From assembly GCA_003024985.2 (NCBI GenBank), contig PXIH01S0004362.1: a DNA stretch of 17,521 nt. The stretch is one strand, 5' to 3'. The DNA is from Euperipatoides rowelli (Eukaryota; Onychophora; Udeonychophora; Euonychophora; Peripatopsidae). Of the stretch, positions 8,124 to 17,521 are shown one piece after another; within the stretch, counting starts at the first letter, position 1, and the number at the start of each line of letters is the position of its first letter. Below the pieces are notes generated by a model. The model saw only the letters and a list, made by a program, of their open reading frames with translations, was not told where the DNA came from and did no database searches. Position numbers and translations under genes: made by a program.

Positions 8124-8610
8124 CACAAAGGGTTTACAAATATTACAGTATGCATCAAAAATAGTTATCAAAAGAAATATTGTTTAATAAAAAAAGATAA
8201 CAGAAATATGGTATAAAATGTAGTATGTAAAATAAAATTGTAAAAATAAAATAATAAAAATAATGAGAACAATATTATACAAAAGAATAACAATGGAGAA
8301 ATACAGAGACTTTTATAAGAAGGCATAACTAAGGTATAGCCCCACCTAATGAGAAAAAAAAAAGAAATAAAAAGGATTAAATATAAAAACAGAAGCTAAA
8401 TAATAGGATATAAAAAATATATAGACTCGAACATCGACTAGTACAAAAAATGGCGGATGTTCCTTTTTCCTGGGAAGGAAAATAATATTAACATTGCATA
8501 ATTTATCATATCCTGAAAGAAGTTATTTTTGTAACAATAAAATAATGTTCAATATATCTTCTCTTATATCAGACAGCTGAATATCATTAAATATGAGAAA
8601 TGGTTTCCAC
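8124..8610. other. AT-rich stretch without a recognised gene
   Basis: No supported feature. An ATGGCGGATG with a good A-rich context occurs at 8449 on the plus strand, but it opens only 11 codons. Confidence 0.4.
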
Positions 8611-8744
8611 TCATTCAAGGAAGTCGAAGAATGGAATGTTAATTCCCGATAGACGCTCCAGGATACCCGCTATATTTTGTTTTCTCGTCCCCTTCTGAAA
8701 ATTTATGCCTCTGCCGTTGAACATCCTCGTTGGAAGCAGGTAAC
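8611..8744 (-). other. Candidate minus-strand terminal exon (weak)
   Basis: This is an island of higher GC and CpG in very AT-rich DNA. On the minus strand it follows ATTATCTCTCAG, a plausible splice acceptor ending at 8745. Two frames are open. One, in frame with TAC at 8742, gives 43 residues to TGA at 8613-8611 (MFNGRGINFQKGTRKQ near its start). The other gives about 34 residues to TAA at 8641-8639. I recognise neither. The same boundary also reads CAG/GTAACC on the plus strand, so a plus-strand noncoding exon (from TTATATCAG at 8574) is an equal alternative. Evidence is splice-site shape and composition only. Confidence 0.2.
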
Positions 8745-9621
8745 CTGAGAGATAATTATAATAGACTTTAATAAAGTACATACGAAAGACTTAAGTGCTA
8801 TGCCTAGGGTGTAAGATATAGAAAACCCTGAACTTTAATTAATTATTAGTCCTACCAATATAAAATTATTATATACAGTATTATGAATATTAAAATATTG
8901 AACTTATTAAAATACTGTTCCTAATCTTATCACAAGAATAAAATCGTTTGACATAAACTATAATGTCTGTGTTATTTATTTCTCTTGACTCTAAATCTTG
9001 ATCTATCCTCAAACTCAAATTCTCTCTAATAATGTGTACCAAAGGTCCCTGTATTAGGCATAATGTTGCTATAGTTAATTGTATTTATAATTATATTTTT
9101 GGACCTAAGAACCGGTACAAGACTATCTCACATGTGAATTAAGAGAAAAAATTATACATTAATTTTAAAATCTCAACAATAAAAAAAATATCACAGCTGG
9201 ATTTGAAACACTATTTGATTTCCAGAAAAGAGGTTAATGGATGAGGATGAGAGACAATACTGAATACAGAAGTTAAATGATTTCAAAATTTTACTAAGGC
9301 GACTAGAGTAACTATTTTTACTTGACTTTAGGGATTACTATTACAGACTGTTTTACATTTTGCCTGATAAAAGTACATTAACACAGTTGACAGGTGATTC
9401 AAATGATTAGGTACTACAATATAAGGTAAAAAATTACTTGAACTAAAATGTTGAGTGTACTATAATACAAATATGACGGACAACAACAGACCACAATCCA
9501 GCAAGGTCATCCCTAGTCCTAATCTAATATTTATTTATTCATTTTTTAATTTTTATAATTTTTTTTTATTTATTTTTTTTGGTTACTGTTAGAAAATATT
9601 GTAAATTAGTTATAAATCGAA
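8745..9621. other. AT-rich stretch without a recognised gene
   Basis: Nothing supported. The piece 9525-9582 is a T-rich low-complexity run. Confidence 0.5.
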
Positions 9622-9634
9622 CCGCCAGAGGGCG
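9622..9634 (+). promoter_or_regulatory. CTCF-like motif CCGCCAGAGGGCG
   Basis: The 13-mer fits the animal CTCF core (CC, two S/Y bases, then AGRKGGCR) except for one position and lies in an AT-rich setting. CTCF is a zinc-finger insulator protein present in arthropods. A single motif match does not show binding. Confidence 0.3.
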
Positions 9635-9920
9635 TGATGGGAGATGAAGATCGTATATAGTAATGGAAGAGGCTGAAGCTTGGACTTATTATGAACGTAG
9701 TTTTATTGCAATGTTATATACTTAAATGATTGTATTCGTATATATGTATATGGAATTGTTAATATGAAAGTTATTGTTTTAAATTGATTAAATCGTTACT
9801 TTTGTAATACAGTGTGGAAAAAAAGTTTTCTTCAATATTAAGTCACTAAAATATTAGCAGACGACATTATTGATAACATTAGATAACAGAATTATTTCAA
9901 TGAATATATTTTACAGTTAC

Positions 9921-10085
9921 TAAGGAACGTGGTCAAGTGGTTTCATAACCGACCACGACATGCTTGTGCTTATATACCATGGTCGGGTGTTTAATACTGG
10001 GTGCAGTCGCAGTGCGGAAAATAAGAAATTTTATTTCGCTATTAGTATGCACCAGAGATTTTGTTCTCGTTATAGATATACAATA
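9921..10085 (+). mobile_element. tRNA-derived SINE, copy C
   Basis: This is a plus-strand copy of the SINE at 5025 and 7430. The A box is TGGTCAAGTGGTT (9930-9942). The B-box region around 9985-10000 is worn, with GGTGTTTAATACTGG where copy B has GGTTCGATCCTGG. The body GCAGTGCGGAAAATAAGAAA, ATTTTATTTCGCTATTAGTA and CACCAGAGATTTTGTTCTCG matches both other copies. The 3' part after about 10085 does not match copies A and B, so the tail is truncated or different. Confidence 0.75.
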
Positions 10086-11519
10086 AATTCTAGAAAACAA
10101 GCAAATTAGGCCAATGGAACTCCCCGTTGACCAATGAGACTGGAGAATATGGAATAGTTAAAATCAAGCACAGAATCACAGAGTTACTTAAGTCTGGACA
10201 CCAAATCATGTAAATAGTATAAGTAAAGGTTCGCTTCACCCTCCGGGGTTAAACATATTTCTAAAAAAAATAGTATATGGTTGTACAATAAAAAAAGCGG
10301 TTTGAAATGCACATTATCTTTATTAAGTTCAGAATGTCACTCAATGGGATCCGAGATGGGTATATTTTTAATTTCTATTCATTTTATTCCTCATGAGATA
10401 TAATCTTTTCATTTACAAAATATCAAAACAAAATGTTTATTAACTTATTAAAGTACATTAAGGATTAATCATAGTATAGACCTGGAAGAGTCCAAATAAT
10501 GATTAAACCACATTTTCACAACCTTTTGAGACATGAAAATTTTTTTCTTAATAAAGAAAATCCATGTATATAATAAATATGTGTTTCTCATATTTATCTT
10601 TTTTATTCTATTGAAGTTAATAAACCTTGAAATAAATAAATATATAAAATGGTCCTGCTTTCACATTCTGTATATACTGTATAGTACATAAAATAGATAG
10701 TACTATACTGAAAAAGATGTTTAGTTGAAAAGTTAAATGGCAGATTTTGAATTAATAAATCCCAAGTTCAAACCCATTTTATATATGTAGCCATAAAATA
10801 TTAAAAAGAGAATTTAAAATATATTTTCTTTATTTACAACTGATAAAATTGTTACGAGTTTTTTTCTTCTGGTACAATGAAGCCAAATATTTCAATATAA
10901 GTAGCATAAAACTGTATTCACATTAACACTTTCAATATGTAAAAATAAATTTCAAGATTATGTATATTTTAGTTGTGTAAAAAATTGATCAAAAATACCC
11001 AAAAGAAGATAGCGAAAATAGACACTTATCTATAAATAAATGTGAAATGTTTCCATTCAAAACAGAAAGATATTTTTTATTGCATATAACAGAACAACTT
11101 CTAATCTTTTCAAATATTTTTTTTATTTACAAATATAATAATAAAAGTTTACTTATATACAAATATATACATAATACTTTTATAATTTCAGAGTCTATAT
11201 ACTGTACATCAATATAAATTCTAGAAATGGATTAAAATTGAGATCAATAAAATTTTATCTTTCAGGTCAGAGATCTTTTTAAATATACCATACACATACA
11301 AAGGTCACATATAATAAAATATGAATTTTTTTTTAGTAATGATTTTCAAAAACAATTTGCTCAGATCCACCCTCCCCTAATCCTCCTTAAAAATAATTAC
11401 ATTAGCTTATTTAAAATTTAAACTAAGAAATAAGTTTTCACTTTGTCTGACACACATTAATAATGTCTTTTTTTTTTTTTTAAATTGTGACTTTCAATAA
11501 AAAATTTCTATCAATGTAT
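10086..11519. other. AT-rich stretch without a recognised gene
   Basis: No coding region found. A small GC-richer patch at 10225-10250 (CTTCACCCTCCGGGG) and the segment 10105-10200 look like worn repeat DNA, but nothing identifies them. Confidence 0.5.
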
Positions 11520-11640
11520 TAGGTAGGGTTGCTATGCTGTGTGTTCCGGATTTTTGGGGACATTCACAGAAATATGGCATCTGTCCCGGTATCCTGAAAA
11601 ATGTTATCAGGATGCGGAAATGTCCAGGATTTTGATGAGA
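11520..11640. repeat. Worn transposon-like fragment
   Basis: A GC-richer island starting TAGGGTTGCTATG, with CCGGATTTTTGGGGACATTC, a nearly repeated GCGGAAATGTCCAGGATTTT, and a small stem ATCCTGA / TCAGGAT. A GGGTTGC terminus recalls hAT-type ends, but no second terminus or target duplication is seen. Confidence 0.3.
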
Positions 11641-13133
11641 AAAGATAACTAATAAAATAATTTTTAAAAAAATATTTTCTAATTCTATAAATTCAATTAC
11701 ATTTAAATTTTTCCATATTATTTTTTATCCAGTGGAATATTATTTTTTTTTTTCAAATCCTTTATTGTTAGGCCAACATCTGTGATAGTTGAAGTTTGAA
11801 AAGTGAAAGTTTGAACGTGATTATTGTGAAAGTATACTAATATATTGCCAGCTATATTTATAGAATATAGAGTCCTGATTTGTAACATCTTGTAATTTTA
11901 ATATTATAATACATAACTACAGAATAGTTTCATTCAAATTAAACTATATATTCACTGACACAGGGTTTTTTTTTTCAAACGTTCATTAGTTCAGAATATC
12001 GCACAAAAGGCCTTGCGTGTTTAATATTAAATAAAACATTCAGACAGTAAAAAAAAAAGCTTAGCAAAATTTTTTTTTATTCATGTCACGGATTCTCATT
12101 TGTGACATATAGCAATTCAAGTGAAGAGTAATGTGTGACACTTGCAAAAATTTTAAATTTGTTAACGATGGTGAGGATTTCCTATCAGAAATATTTACAA
12201 GCTGAATACGGACTATATAAAATCGTAAAATACTAATGAAAATAAATATATTTTTTGCTTCCTTACTGCTAAATTGTTATAGTTTAACTTTTACTATTCA
12301 TAAATAAGTCTGAATATTAATTATAAATATCTTTTGAATATATAAAAGTGGCTTAATTTTAACAAAATGTACAAGACGTAGATTTCAAGAAATAAGTTCA
12401 ATCACAAAGCAAATAATTTCCATCTATTTGCTTTCACAATAATAATGAAATTAATTACTTCACTCGACACTAAAAAAATATTTGAAGGGGTATATTATAT
12501 TTCTGCATTGTTTAACAGGGTGAGAATAAAATAATCCAAAGCCATAAAATGAAAATTTTTCAGGAGAGTGATTTGAAAGTTTAGAAAAAGGCTATAAACC
12601 ATGTTAATATTCTAATTTTTCAAAATGCTCTACCATACATGTACTGTATTTGGACAGAATCTTAAAATATTTCGATATGAGCTCCCCCATGTGACAAATA
12701 GATAAACTAATTCAAAATATCATTTTTGCTAAAAGTGTGGCTTTGGATTAAGTTACTGTATATCATTTGTATTTTTTTTTCTTTTCATTTTTAAAAACAT
12801 ACAAGAATTTTCCAGAATAAAAGTTTAGTGAAGACAGTGGCAAACAACCAAACTTTATTCGTTTTTTTTTTTAAATAAATTGACTATTAATTTAGAATAT
12901 TATTCTTGCTAAATAGCATTCCATACATTTGTTTGAAGAATTCAAATTATCATTACTCGATGATATCCACACAAATAAATCAGAAACTTAATTCGAATCT
13001 ATTTGCAAAATAATCTAAAGAATTTTATATTAAAAAATTATTTCTGAATATTCAAATGTTTTCTTATAAAGGTTCATTTGTACTTTTATGCAAAGCTTGA
13101 TCGTGGTGTAAAAATGGATTGCTTTCCGTAAGA
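11641..13133. other. AT-rich stretch without a recognised gene
   Basis: Nothing supported. Many A and T runs and no frame with coding character. Confidence 0.5.
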
Positions 13134-13140
13134 TCATGCA

Positions 13141-13157
13141 CAGTGCTGCCATCTGGC
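13141..13157 (-). promoter_or_regulatory. CTCF-like core GCCAGATGGCAGCACTG
   Basis: On the minus strand the core AGATGGCAGC matches the AGRKGGCRS part of the CTCF consensus, with only a partial match upstream. It lies 15 bp from the TATCGATA box at 13172. Confidence 0.3.
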
Positions 13158-13171
13158 ATACACAATTAAAA

Positions 13172-13179
13172 TATCGATA
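13172..13179. promoter_or_regulatory. TATCGATA (DRE-like) box
   Basis: An exact palindromic TATCGATA, the DREF-binding element known from housekeeping promoters of insects. The surroundings (13090-13290) hold more CpG than the neighbouring kilobases (CCATCCGTCATCG, ACGTCGACC), compatible with a promoter. No clear gene start could be tied to it. Confidence 0.3.
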
Positions 13180-13600
13180 GCCATCCGTCATCGTTTGTAA
13201 TATTATTGAAAAAAAAAAAAATTTACGTCGACCTATCCGTTTGCTCAGTCTTGTTATCCATTTAACCAATCATGTCTTAAGTTTTCTAAGTAAAGTAAGT
13301 ACACTATTAATTTAGTTTGATATCATATTTGAAAATGGATTTTCATAATGCAGGTAATAAAGTAAAAACTAAAATATTTTACACAATACCAGACGTTTAT
13401 TGGAATTCATTGTGACAAAACTGAAAATCATAACTGTTGTAATAAGAAGAGGAATATGATTGGCTATTGTATAGATAAATTTCATTGATTACGAACACAA
13501 CTCTGCAGAAAAGTATGAACAACTTTATGACACATCTACGTTTATGAGATGGACTAAAACGGATCAGAGAACTGTTCCATAAAAGTATGATGAATGAGAC

Positions 13601-13732
13601 TTAACTCTGTTGAACATTAAACTTGCAAATAATAGTGCAAGTCTTCTGCTCAGCAATAGCTGTCTCGGTCATATTATCTAGAAACTTTACTGCCAGACAA
13701 ATTCTACCATTTCGAACATTGCTACCTTCCAA
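13601..13732 (-). other. Candidate alternative terminal exon (weak)
   Basis: On the minus strand, a pyrimidine-rich TTTTTCTTTCCTAG acceptor (AG at 13734-13733) is followed by 43 open codons to TAA at 13603-13601. The start reads LEGSNVRNGRICLAVKF. The exon begins in phase 0, the same phase in which the exon at 17285-17199 ends, so it could serve as another C-terminus for that gene downstream of its recognised last exon. No family similarity is recognised. A 44-codon open frame after an AG in AT-rich DNA can arise by chance. Confidence 0.2.
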
Positions 13733-13925
13733 CTAGGAAAGAAAAATTACATTTTTTTTTTTTCATTTTTTTTTTAAATCACAGAATTTTGTTTTAATAT
13801 TTCTACATGGAGATGTTACTTACTGGTCAATTCCTAGATAAACCTGGAAGTAATTTACAGCAAATTCTACCCAAATACTGTATATTATGAGGATTACATA
13901 AAAATGGTGATAAACTGGCATAATC

Positions 13926-13983
13926 AGTGGATATGATGATAGTGGATATCATTAGATATCCATCATTACAGAATAGTGGATAT
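13926..13983. repeat. Triple AGTGGATAT with small palindrome
   Basis: AGTGGATAT occurs at 13926, 13941 and 13975. Between them TGGATATC (13943-13950) pairs with GATATCCA (13955-13962) around ATTA. Small local repeat, meaning unknown. Confidence 0.6.
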
Positions 13984-15093
13984 CTAAATATGTCTATATT
14001 TACAATATAAAAACGAGTGCAATATAAGCTTAACAAAACAAAAATAATAATCACATATACTGTATATACATTAATCTAAGTTAATTATAGATTTCATCGG
14101 ATGAAAATGGATTAAATTCTAAGTTCATGAAATGGGTGCTTAATATAATAAATTCCTTAACATTGACAAAGGGGATAATGACCATAAGTTGCATAATTTT
14201 TCGGCTCGCACAACCGAGTCATTAATTATTACAGTAGCCTAATTGTTATATGGAAAAGGTCTGTGAAATAAGTTATTGTAACAGGTTGTTTGATAGCAAT
14301 ATTTAACATTTTAATTTGCAATGGAGGATGTTATATAGGAATTTTAAATCAGTAAAATGTCTTCTGGACTCCAATGTAAAAATGTAAATAGTTTACACAT
14401 ATCATAGTAGCTTATAATTATATCTTAATTTAAAACACCTGAATGTTAAAAAATATCTCTCTCAAATTGAAAATGCATAAAAACAGTAGTATAAAATATA
14501 AGATTATTTATGGGAAAAGTATTCTAAATGTGTTTTGATAAGGTACAGTATATGATGGAGGAGAAAACTTACGATGAAAAAATTTGGTTTCAACTACAGT
14601 ATAATCATGAAATTATAGATTTGTTAATTGCTGGTGTGTGTGCATGTGGACGGGAGGATTGAATGAGTTACATAGAGCTACTATATATACAAAGTATATG
14701 TGGAATTTAAAAAAAAAAACTTGTGAATAAATTTCTAAGCATAAGTCTTACAAATTTTAAATCCAAGCTTTGAAATTAATTAAAAAGTTTCAGTTTTGAA
14801 AAGATTACAGGCTAACACAAAACATTTATTATGAATATTTTTGTAATATAAGATTAATATATGAAGTACATATATAAAAAAATTTTCATTATTACAAATA
14901 TATTTATAGCAAAAAATATTTTTGGCCCATTCTTTGGTAAATTTGTAATGAAAGTAAGCTACATACAGTAAATAGCCTTTTATCATGTCTAAAAAATGTT
15001 GTTTTGTGCAGCAATCTTTTAATAAGCAAATGTCTTTGAAAATCATTAATACTAATTTTATAAATAATTTAATGCATATAATCTACTTCAATG
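13984..15093. other. AT-rich stretch, includes 3' UTR of the minus-strand gene
   Basis: No independent gene seen. The right part must hold the 3' untranslated region of the gene ending at 15094. Otherwise A/T-rich sequence. Confidence 0.4.
14825..14830 (-). terminator. Possible poly(A) signal AATAAA
   Basis: The minus strand reads AATAAA here, 264 nt beyond the stop codon of the terminal exon. An ATTAAA variant is closer, at 15023-15018. In DNA this AT-rich such hexamers are common, so use is uncertain. Confidence 0.25.
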
Positions 15094-15249
15094 TTACCAA
15101 TATTCGGAAGGCGGCACTACTCGCAGGCCAAGTTCATTGAGAGAACAGTTGGATCTACTCAAATAACGGTCTTGAAGTTTTCTTTTCCACTCAATAGCTA
15201 AAGCTGCGGCATCATCATCAGGGATAGAAGAACCAGTTAGATTTAAACC
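15094..15249 (-). CDS. Last coding exon of a vinculin/alpha-catenin-like gene
   Basis: On the minus strand an acceptor TTTATTTTTAG is followed at 15249 by 51 codons and a TAA (15096-15094). The frame starts GLNLTGSSIPDDDAAALAIE and ends LGLRVVPPSEYW. It continues in phase 0 from the exon at 17285-17199. Codon use is AT-biased but the frame has no stop, and its base composition stands out from the intron. The WKRKL segment after a short acidic linker resembles the SW/WK-plus-basic stretch after the last helix of alpha-catenins. Vinculin proper ends differently, so this may be an alpha-catenin-like or divergent member. Proteins of this family link adhesion complexes to actin through a C-terminal helical tail. 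Exon structure is well supported, product only moderately. Confidence 0.7.
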   Translation of the reverse strand, partial: GLNLTGSSIPDDDAAALAIEWKRKLQDRYLSRSNCSLNELGLRVVPPSEYW

Positions 15250-16044
15250 CTAAAAATAAATAAATTTGTTTAAAAGAAAATTAGTCGTAATATTCCCTCT
15301 AGCATACCAATATTTTGACTTTATTTACTGAATGCCAAGCCTTATTTACAGTATCTAAGCAATTTTTTGGCAAATGTCACCAAAGAAATCCTTCAAAAGC
15401 AACATATATCTCATAATTTGAATGACACATAAGCCCCAATGCTATTTTTTTCTTTAGTGAATCCCTGGATGAGAAAATTAAATGTGAATACTGAGAATAT
15501 GGTGCGAGTTTCTAATAATAGATGATCTGTAAAGTTTGTTCTGCCAATTCTCAGAGGGCAGCACTTTATCAATGTGGTAACAAATTAAAGTGGTTTATGA
15601 ATGTTTTTTTTAATTGATTTATGTTTAGTTTTGCCTAAAAATATTTAATTAATCAATTTAAAGAATTTAATCTAAAACATAAATTACAGAGTGTGCACTA
15701 TTTACAAAAAATAAAAACTTAGTGACGGTGTTAATTTGATGTAGCCCAAGATGAAATCTCATTACATATCCTATAAGCGGCGGCGCCAATGATAATAAAA
15801 ACAACAAATGTGTGTTCATTAATTTTTTTTTTGTCCGAGTTAAATGCACATAAAAAGCCCAGTAGCATAAATTAATTTGTCATTATTTTTGTGTTTTATA
15901 GTATGGCATTATACAGTATGTGCATACAAAGTGATATTATAAACAATAAACAAAACCTAACTCAATGTTTAATTGTGAAATGTTGTGTGACTTCTTAAGG
16001 GTGATTTTTTTTACTTCAGGTTTATGGTATCACTATTTGTAATT

Positions 16045-16133
16045 TTCAGAGTATCGAGAATCGAGTATCGTGAGTACTAAAAAAAATAATGTAGGTATCG
16101 AGTATCGAGAAAAGTGGTATCGTCCCATCCCTA
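16045..16133 (-). mobile_element. DNA-transposon-like terminus with TATCGAG repeats
   Basis: On the minus strand the sequence starts TAGGGATGGGACGATACC (16133-16116) and continues into several GTATCGAG words on the plus strand (16051, 16062, 16095, 16102). A sharp TAGGGATGGGAC end followed by subterminal repeats resembles nonautonomous hAT-like elements. The other end was not found, so it is a fragment. Confidence 0.4.
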
Positions 16134-16154
16134 ATTTCATCACATCCAAGTTTT

Positions 16155-16294
16155 ATATTTATTAAAGTCTAATTTTGATGTGCTTTTAGACCGAATATAA
16201 CAAATTGATTACTTAAACAGCTTTTTTTTTATTATATAAAAATACAAAGAAATTAATCAATTTGAAATAGGCATTCATAAACCACTTTAAGTAG
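16155..16294 (+). repeat. Dispersed repeat, copy 2 (same as 1972-2108)
   Basis: This is the second copy of the repeat next to the viral remnant, same orientation, about 14.2 kb apart. It ends at ATAAACCACTTTAAG and is followed by unrelated sequence. It lies inside the intron. Confidence 0.8.
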
Positions 16295-16363
16295 ATGCTG
16301 TTAATCCTTTTTGTTGTAAATAGCAGTTGTCTGTTTTCTATGATTTATTAAATAAATTTTTTA

Positions 16364-16432
16364 GAGAGGGGGGACAGGGCTCACCAAGCAAATTTTTCTA
16401 CTGGACCCCCAAGCCTCTAGTTAAGGGCCCTG
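16364..16432 (-). repeat. Worn GC-rich transposon-like fragment
   Basis: The minus strand reads CAGGGCCCTTAACTAGAGG, then CTTGGGGGTCC, and ends in a C-rich run. A CAGGGCC start and GGGG/CCCC blocks recall ends of hAT-type elements. No target duplication, no ORF. Confidence 0.3.
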
Positions 16433-16566
16433 AACTCAACCATTGTCACTAATAAAAATTGCAAAAAAAAAAAACAAATAGATATTTTGCAGAAATTCTA
16501 AAAAGAAGAAAAGTTATATATAGATATTAAAATACAAAATTAAAAAATACTTTGATCATTGATTCA

Positions 16567-16740
16567 TCATCACCACCATTGTGTGCGTTCTATGAAACGG
16601 AGATTTGCATTCATGAATCGTCAAAGATTTCTATCTTGAGCTCTTTATTTTAATACAGAGAATTGCCTGATGTTTGCCCAGTCCCAATGATCCAGCCAGT
16701 CTCTTCTTGGTCTTCCGCTTCTTTTTTTACCTTTCTGTCC
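16567..16740 (-). mobile_element. 3' end of a LINE ORF2 (relic)
   Basis: On the minus strand one frame runs from 16740 to stop codons at 16572. It reads KKRSGRPRRDWLDHW, then AQDRNL, a TGA where a Trp is expected, RFMNANLRFIERTQ and WW, followed by TGATGATGA. A basic GRPR..W stretch, then a QDR..W..F box and an acidic or TGA-rich tail is the usual C-terminus of ORF2 in RTE/CR1-like LINEs. Two internal stops (TAA and TGA) show decay. It inserted in the intron in the same orientation as the host gene and could be of the same family as the 5' piece at 5950. The two pieces do not overlap, so this cannot be tested here. Confidence 0.7.
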
Positions 16741-17198
16741 ATTTCTCAAGTTCTGTTAAGTGTGTAAAACAATGCCTACATGACAATTTTTAGTATATCA
16801 GTTTGAAATAACTTAAATTTAAGTTACCGGTAGCCTACAGTATGCAATTATATTATAAGCGAAAAACATCAAAAATATATTGCATTACTGTATGCCTACA
16901 AACTCATTTTGGGTCCTCCACCCCCAAACCTTTAACAGAATAACATCCGAGACCTTTTATCAGAATAAAACAAGGTATTCTTCTTATAAATGGGATGGTG
17001 AAGGGCATAAAATTAGTAATGGCACACTTCACTCACCCTGATGGGAGTGTAAGGAGACCAAAAGTGTAATACATGTAAAGGGCTGCAGACACAAATGAGC
17101 CTAAAGGTAAAAAACATCTTAATAAAACTTTTACAATATTTTACTGGAATATTTTGATGTATTTTTTTTTTTAAATTCATTAAGTCCCTAATACTTAC

Positions 17199-17285
17199 CC
17201 TCACACATGCTACTTGTGCTATTTTTAAAGTCTGAGTTACAGCTTTCATCAGATTCTCAGCATTCTTTACCAACATTGAGTCAGT
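17199..17285 (-). CDS. Internal exon of a vinculin/alpha-catenin-like gene
   Basis: On the minus strand, acceptor TTTCTTTTAG (AG at 17287-17286) and donor AGG/GTAAGT (17199/17198) enclose 87 nt, exactly 29 codons, phase 0 on both sides. The peptide begins TDSMLVKNAENLMKAV and ends IAQVACVR, and would be one amphipathic helix. The order of M/L-V-x-NA-x-NLM-x-x-V and a following x-A-x-x-A matches the last helix of the tail bundle in vinculin and of alpha-catenin (NLM..V..TVK...VA). That helix belongs to the F-actin-binding domain. Earlier exons must lie beyond 17521 on this strand. Which subfamily it belongs to is open. Confidence 0.7.
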
Positions 17286-17521
17286 CTAAAAGAAATAATG
17301 ATTAAAAATAAATAAACATTCAGGCTGCATTTATTCAACACATTCTACCAACAAATAAACATTTCACTTCAAAATTTGAAGCAATCAATCAAATACAAAA
17401 TTAAGAAAATAATTTAAAAATTAAAAATAAAATTATTTATAATTAAACTGGAAAATTTTAATTTTCATAAGAATATTTTTATGCACAAACTGGTGAAGAT
17501 TGTGAATACAGAATAACAGAG
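17286..17521 (-). other. Upstream intron sequence
   Basis: AT-rich sequence upstream of the last two exons. No exon seen before the window ends. Confidence 0.5.

Larger units (their letters stand above)
15250..17198 (-). other. Intron of the vinculin/alpha-catenin-like gene
   Basis: The donor GTAAGT (17198-17193) and acceptor TTTTTAG (ending 15250) bound a 1949-bp intron. It contains repeats listed separately and a CTCF-like core CAGAGGGCAGCAC at 15552-15564. No further exon of this gene was found within it. Confidence 0.7.

Noticed and set aside
8449-8484. ATGGCGGATG start on the plus strand as a first exon
   Set aside because: Only 11 codons follow before a stop, with no convincing donor site inside.
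13030-13269. Minus-strand 79-codon open frame over the DRE/CTCF-like patch
   Set aside because: The peptide includes a poly-Phe run from a T/A tract and no family features. The patch looks regulatory rather than coding.
13335-13354. Short plus-strand first exon ATGGATTTTCATAATGCAG before GTAATA
   Set aside because: Placement downstream of the TATCGATA box is attractive, but six codons and a weak donor are not enough, and no downstream exon was found.
14780-15046. Minus-strand 88-codon frame just beyond the last exon
   Set aside because: It begins after the stop codon at 15094 and is rich in Ile/Tyr/Phe/Lys as expected from AT-rich 3' UTR. No acceptor or family match was seen.

Overview
The window looks like nuclear DNA of an invertebrate animal, probably an arthropod, although nothing in it names the species. 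It is very AT-rich and sparsely coding, has spliced genes, and is full of decayed mobile elements. There is no bacterial-style gene packing, rRNA, intact tRNA gene or CRISPR array. One ambiguous base (N at 8076) marks it as assembly sequence.

Left part (1-3180): a ~0.5 kb repeat stands in two tandem copies (439-990 and 991-1508). It is followed by a ~137-bp dispersed repeat (1972-2108) that recurs at 16155-16294. Directly against that repeat lies the most notable object, an old viral fragment (2086-3179). It holds two adjacent broken genes, 2 nt apart, that I recognise as Polinton/Maverick-adintovirus-type structural genes: the C-terminal two thirds of a beta-rich capsid-associated protein, then a small Lys/Arg-rich protein. 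Both carry frameshifts.

Middle part (3595-8123): a nearly perfect 69-nt hairpin (3595-3663); a decayed gag-like ORF with a CCHC zinc knuckle (4208-5012) split by a tRNA-derived SINE with a 12-bp target-site duplication (5025-5354); the 5' UTR and endonuclease half of a dead non-LTR retrotransposon (5950-7045); a second SINE copy (7430-7699); and a 318-bp TTAA-flanked piggyBac-type MITE (7802-8119). A third SINE copy, on the other strand, is at 9921-10085.

Right part (8124-17521): mostly AT-rich sequence without recognisable genes. The only well supported host gene is on the minus strand at the far right. Two exons (17285-17199 and 15249-15094) join in frame across a 1949-bp intron and encode the last 80 residues of a protein whose helix resembles the C-terminal tail of the vinculin/alpha-catenin superfamily. 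Its intron holds a minus-strand LINE 3' end, a DNA-transposon-like terminus and the second copy of the 137-bp repeat. Two weaker minus-strand terminal-exon candidates lie downstream (13601-13732 and 8611-8744); the first is in a phase that would let it act as an alternative C-terminus. A cluster with a TATCGATA box and a CTCF-like core near 13.15 kb may be regulatory.

The genes do not form a system. The window reads as the 3' end of one host gene plus a graveyard of a virus, two retroelements, a SINE family and DNA transposons. I found no intact novel system and do not claim one.
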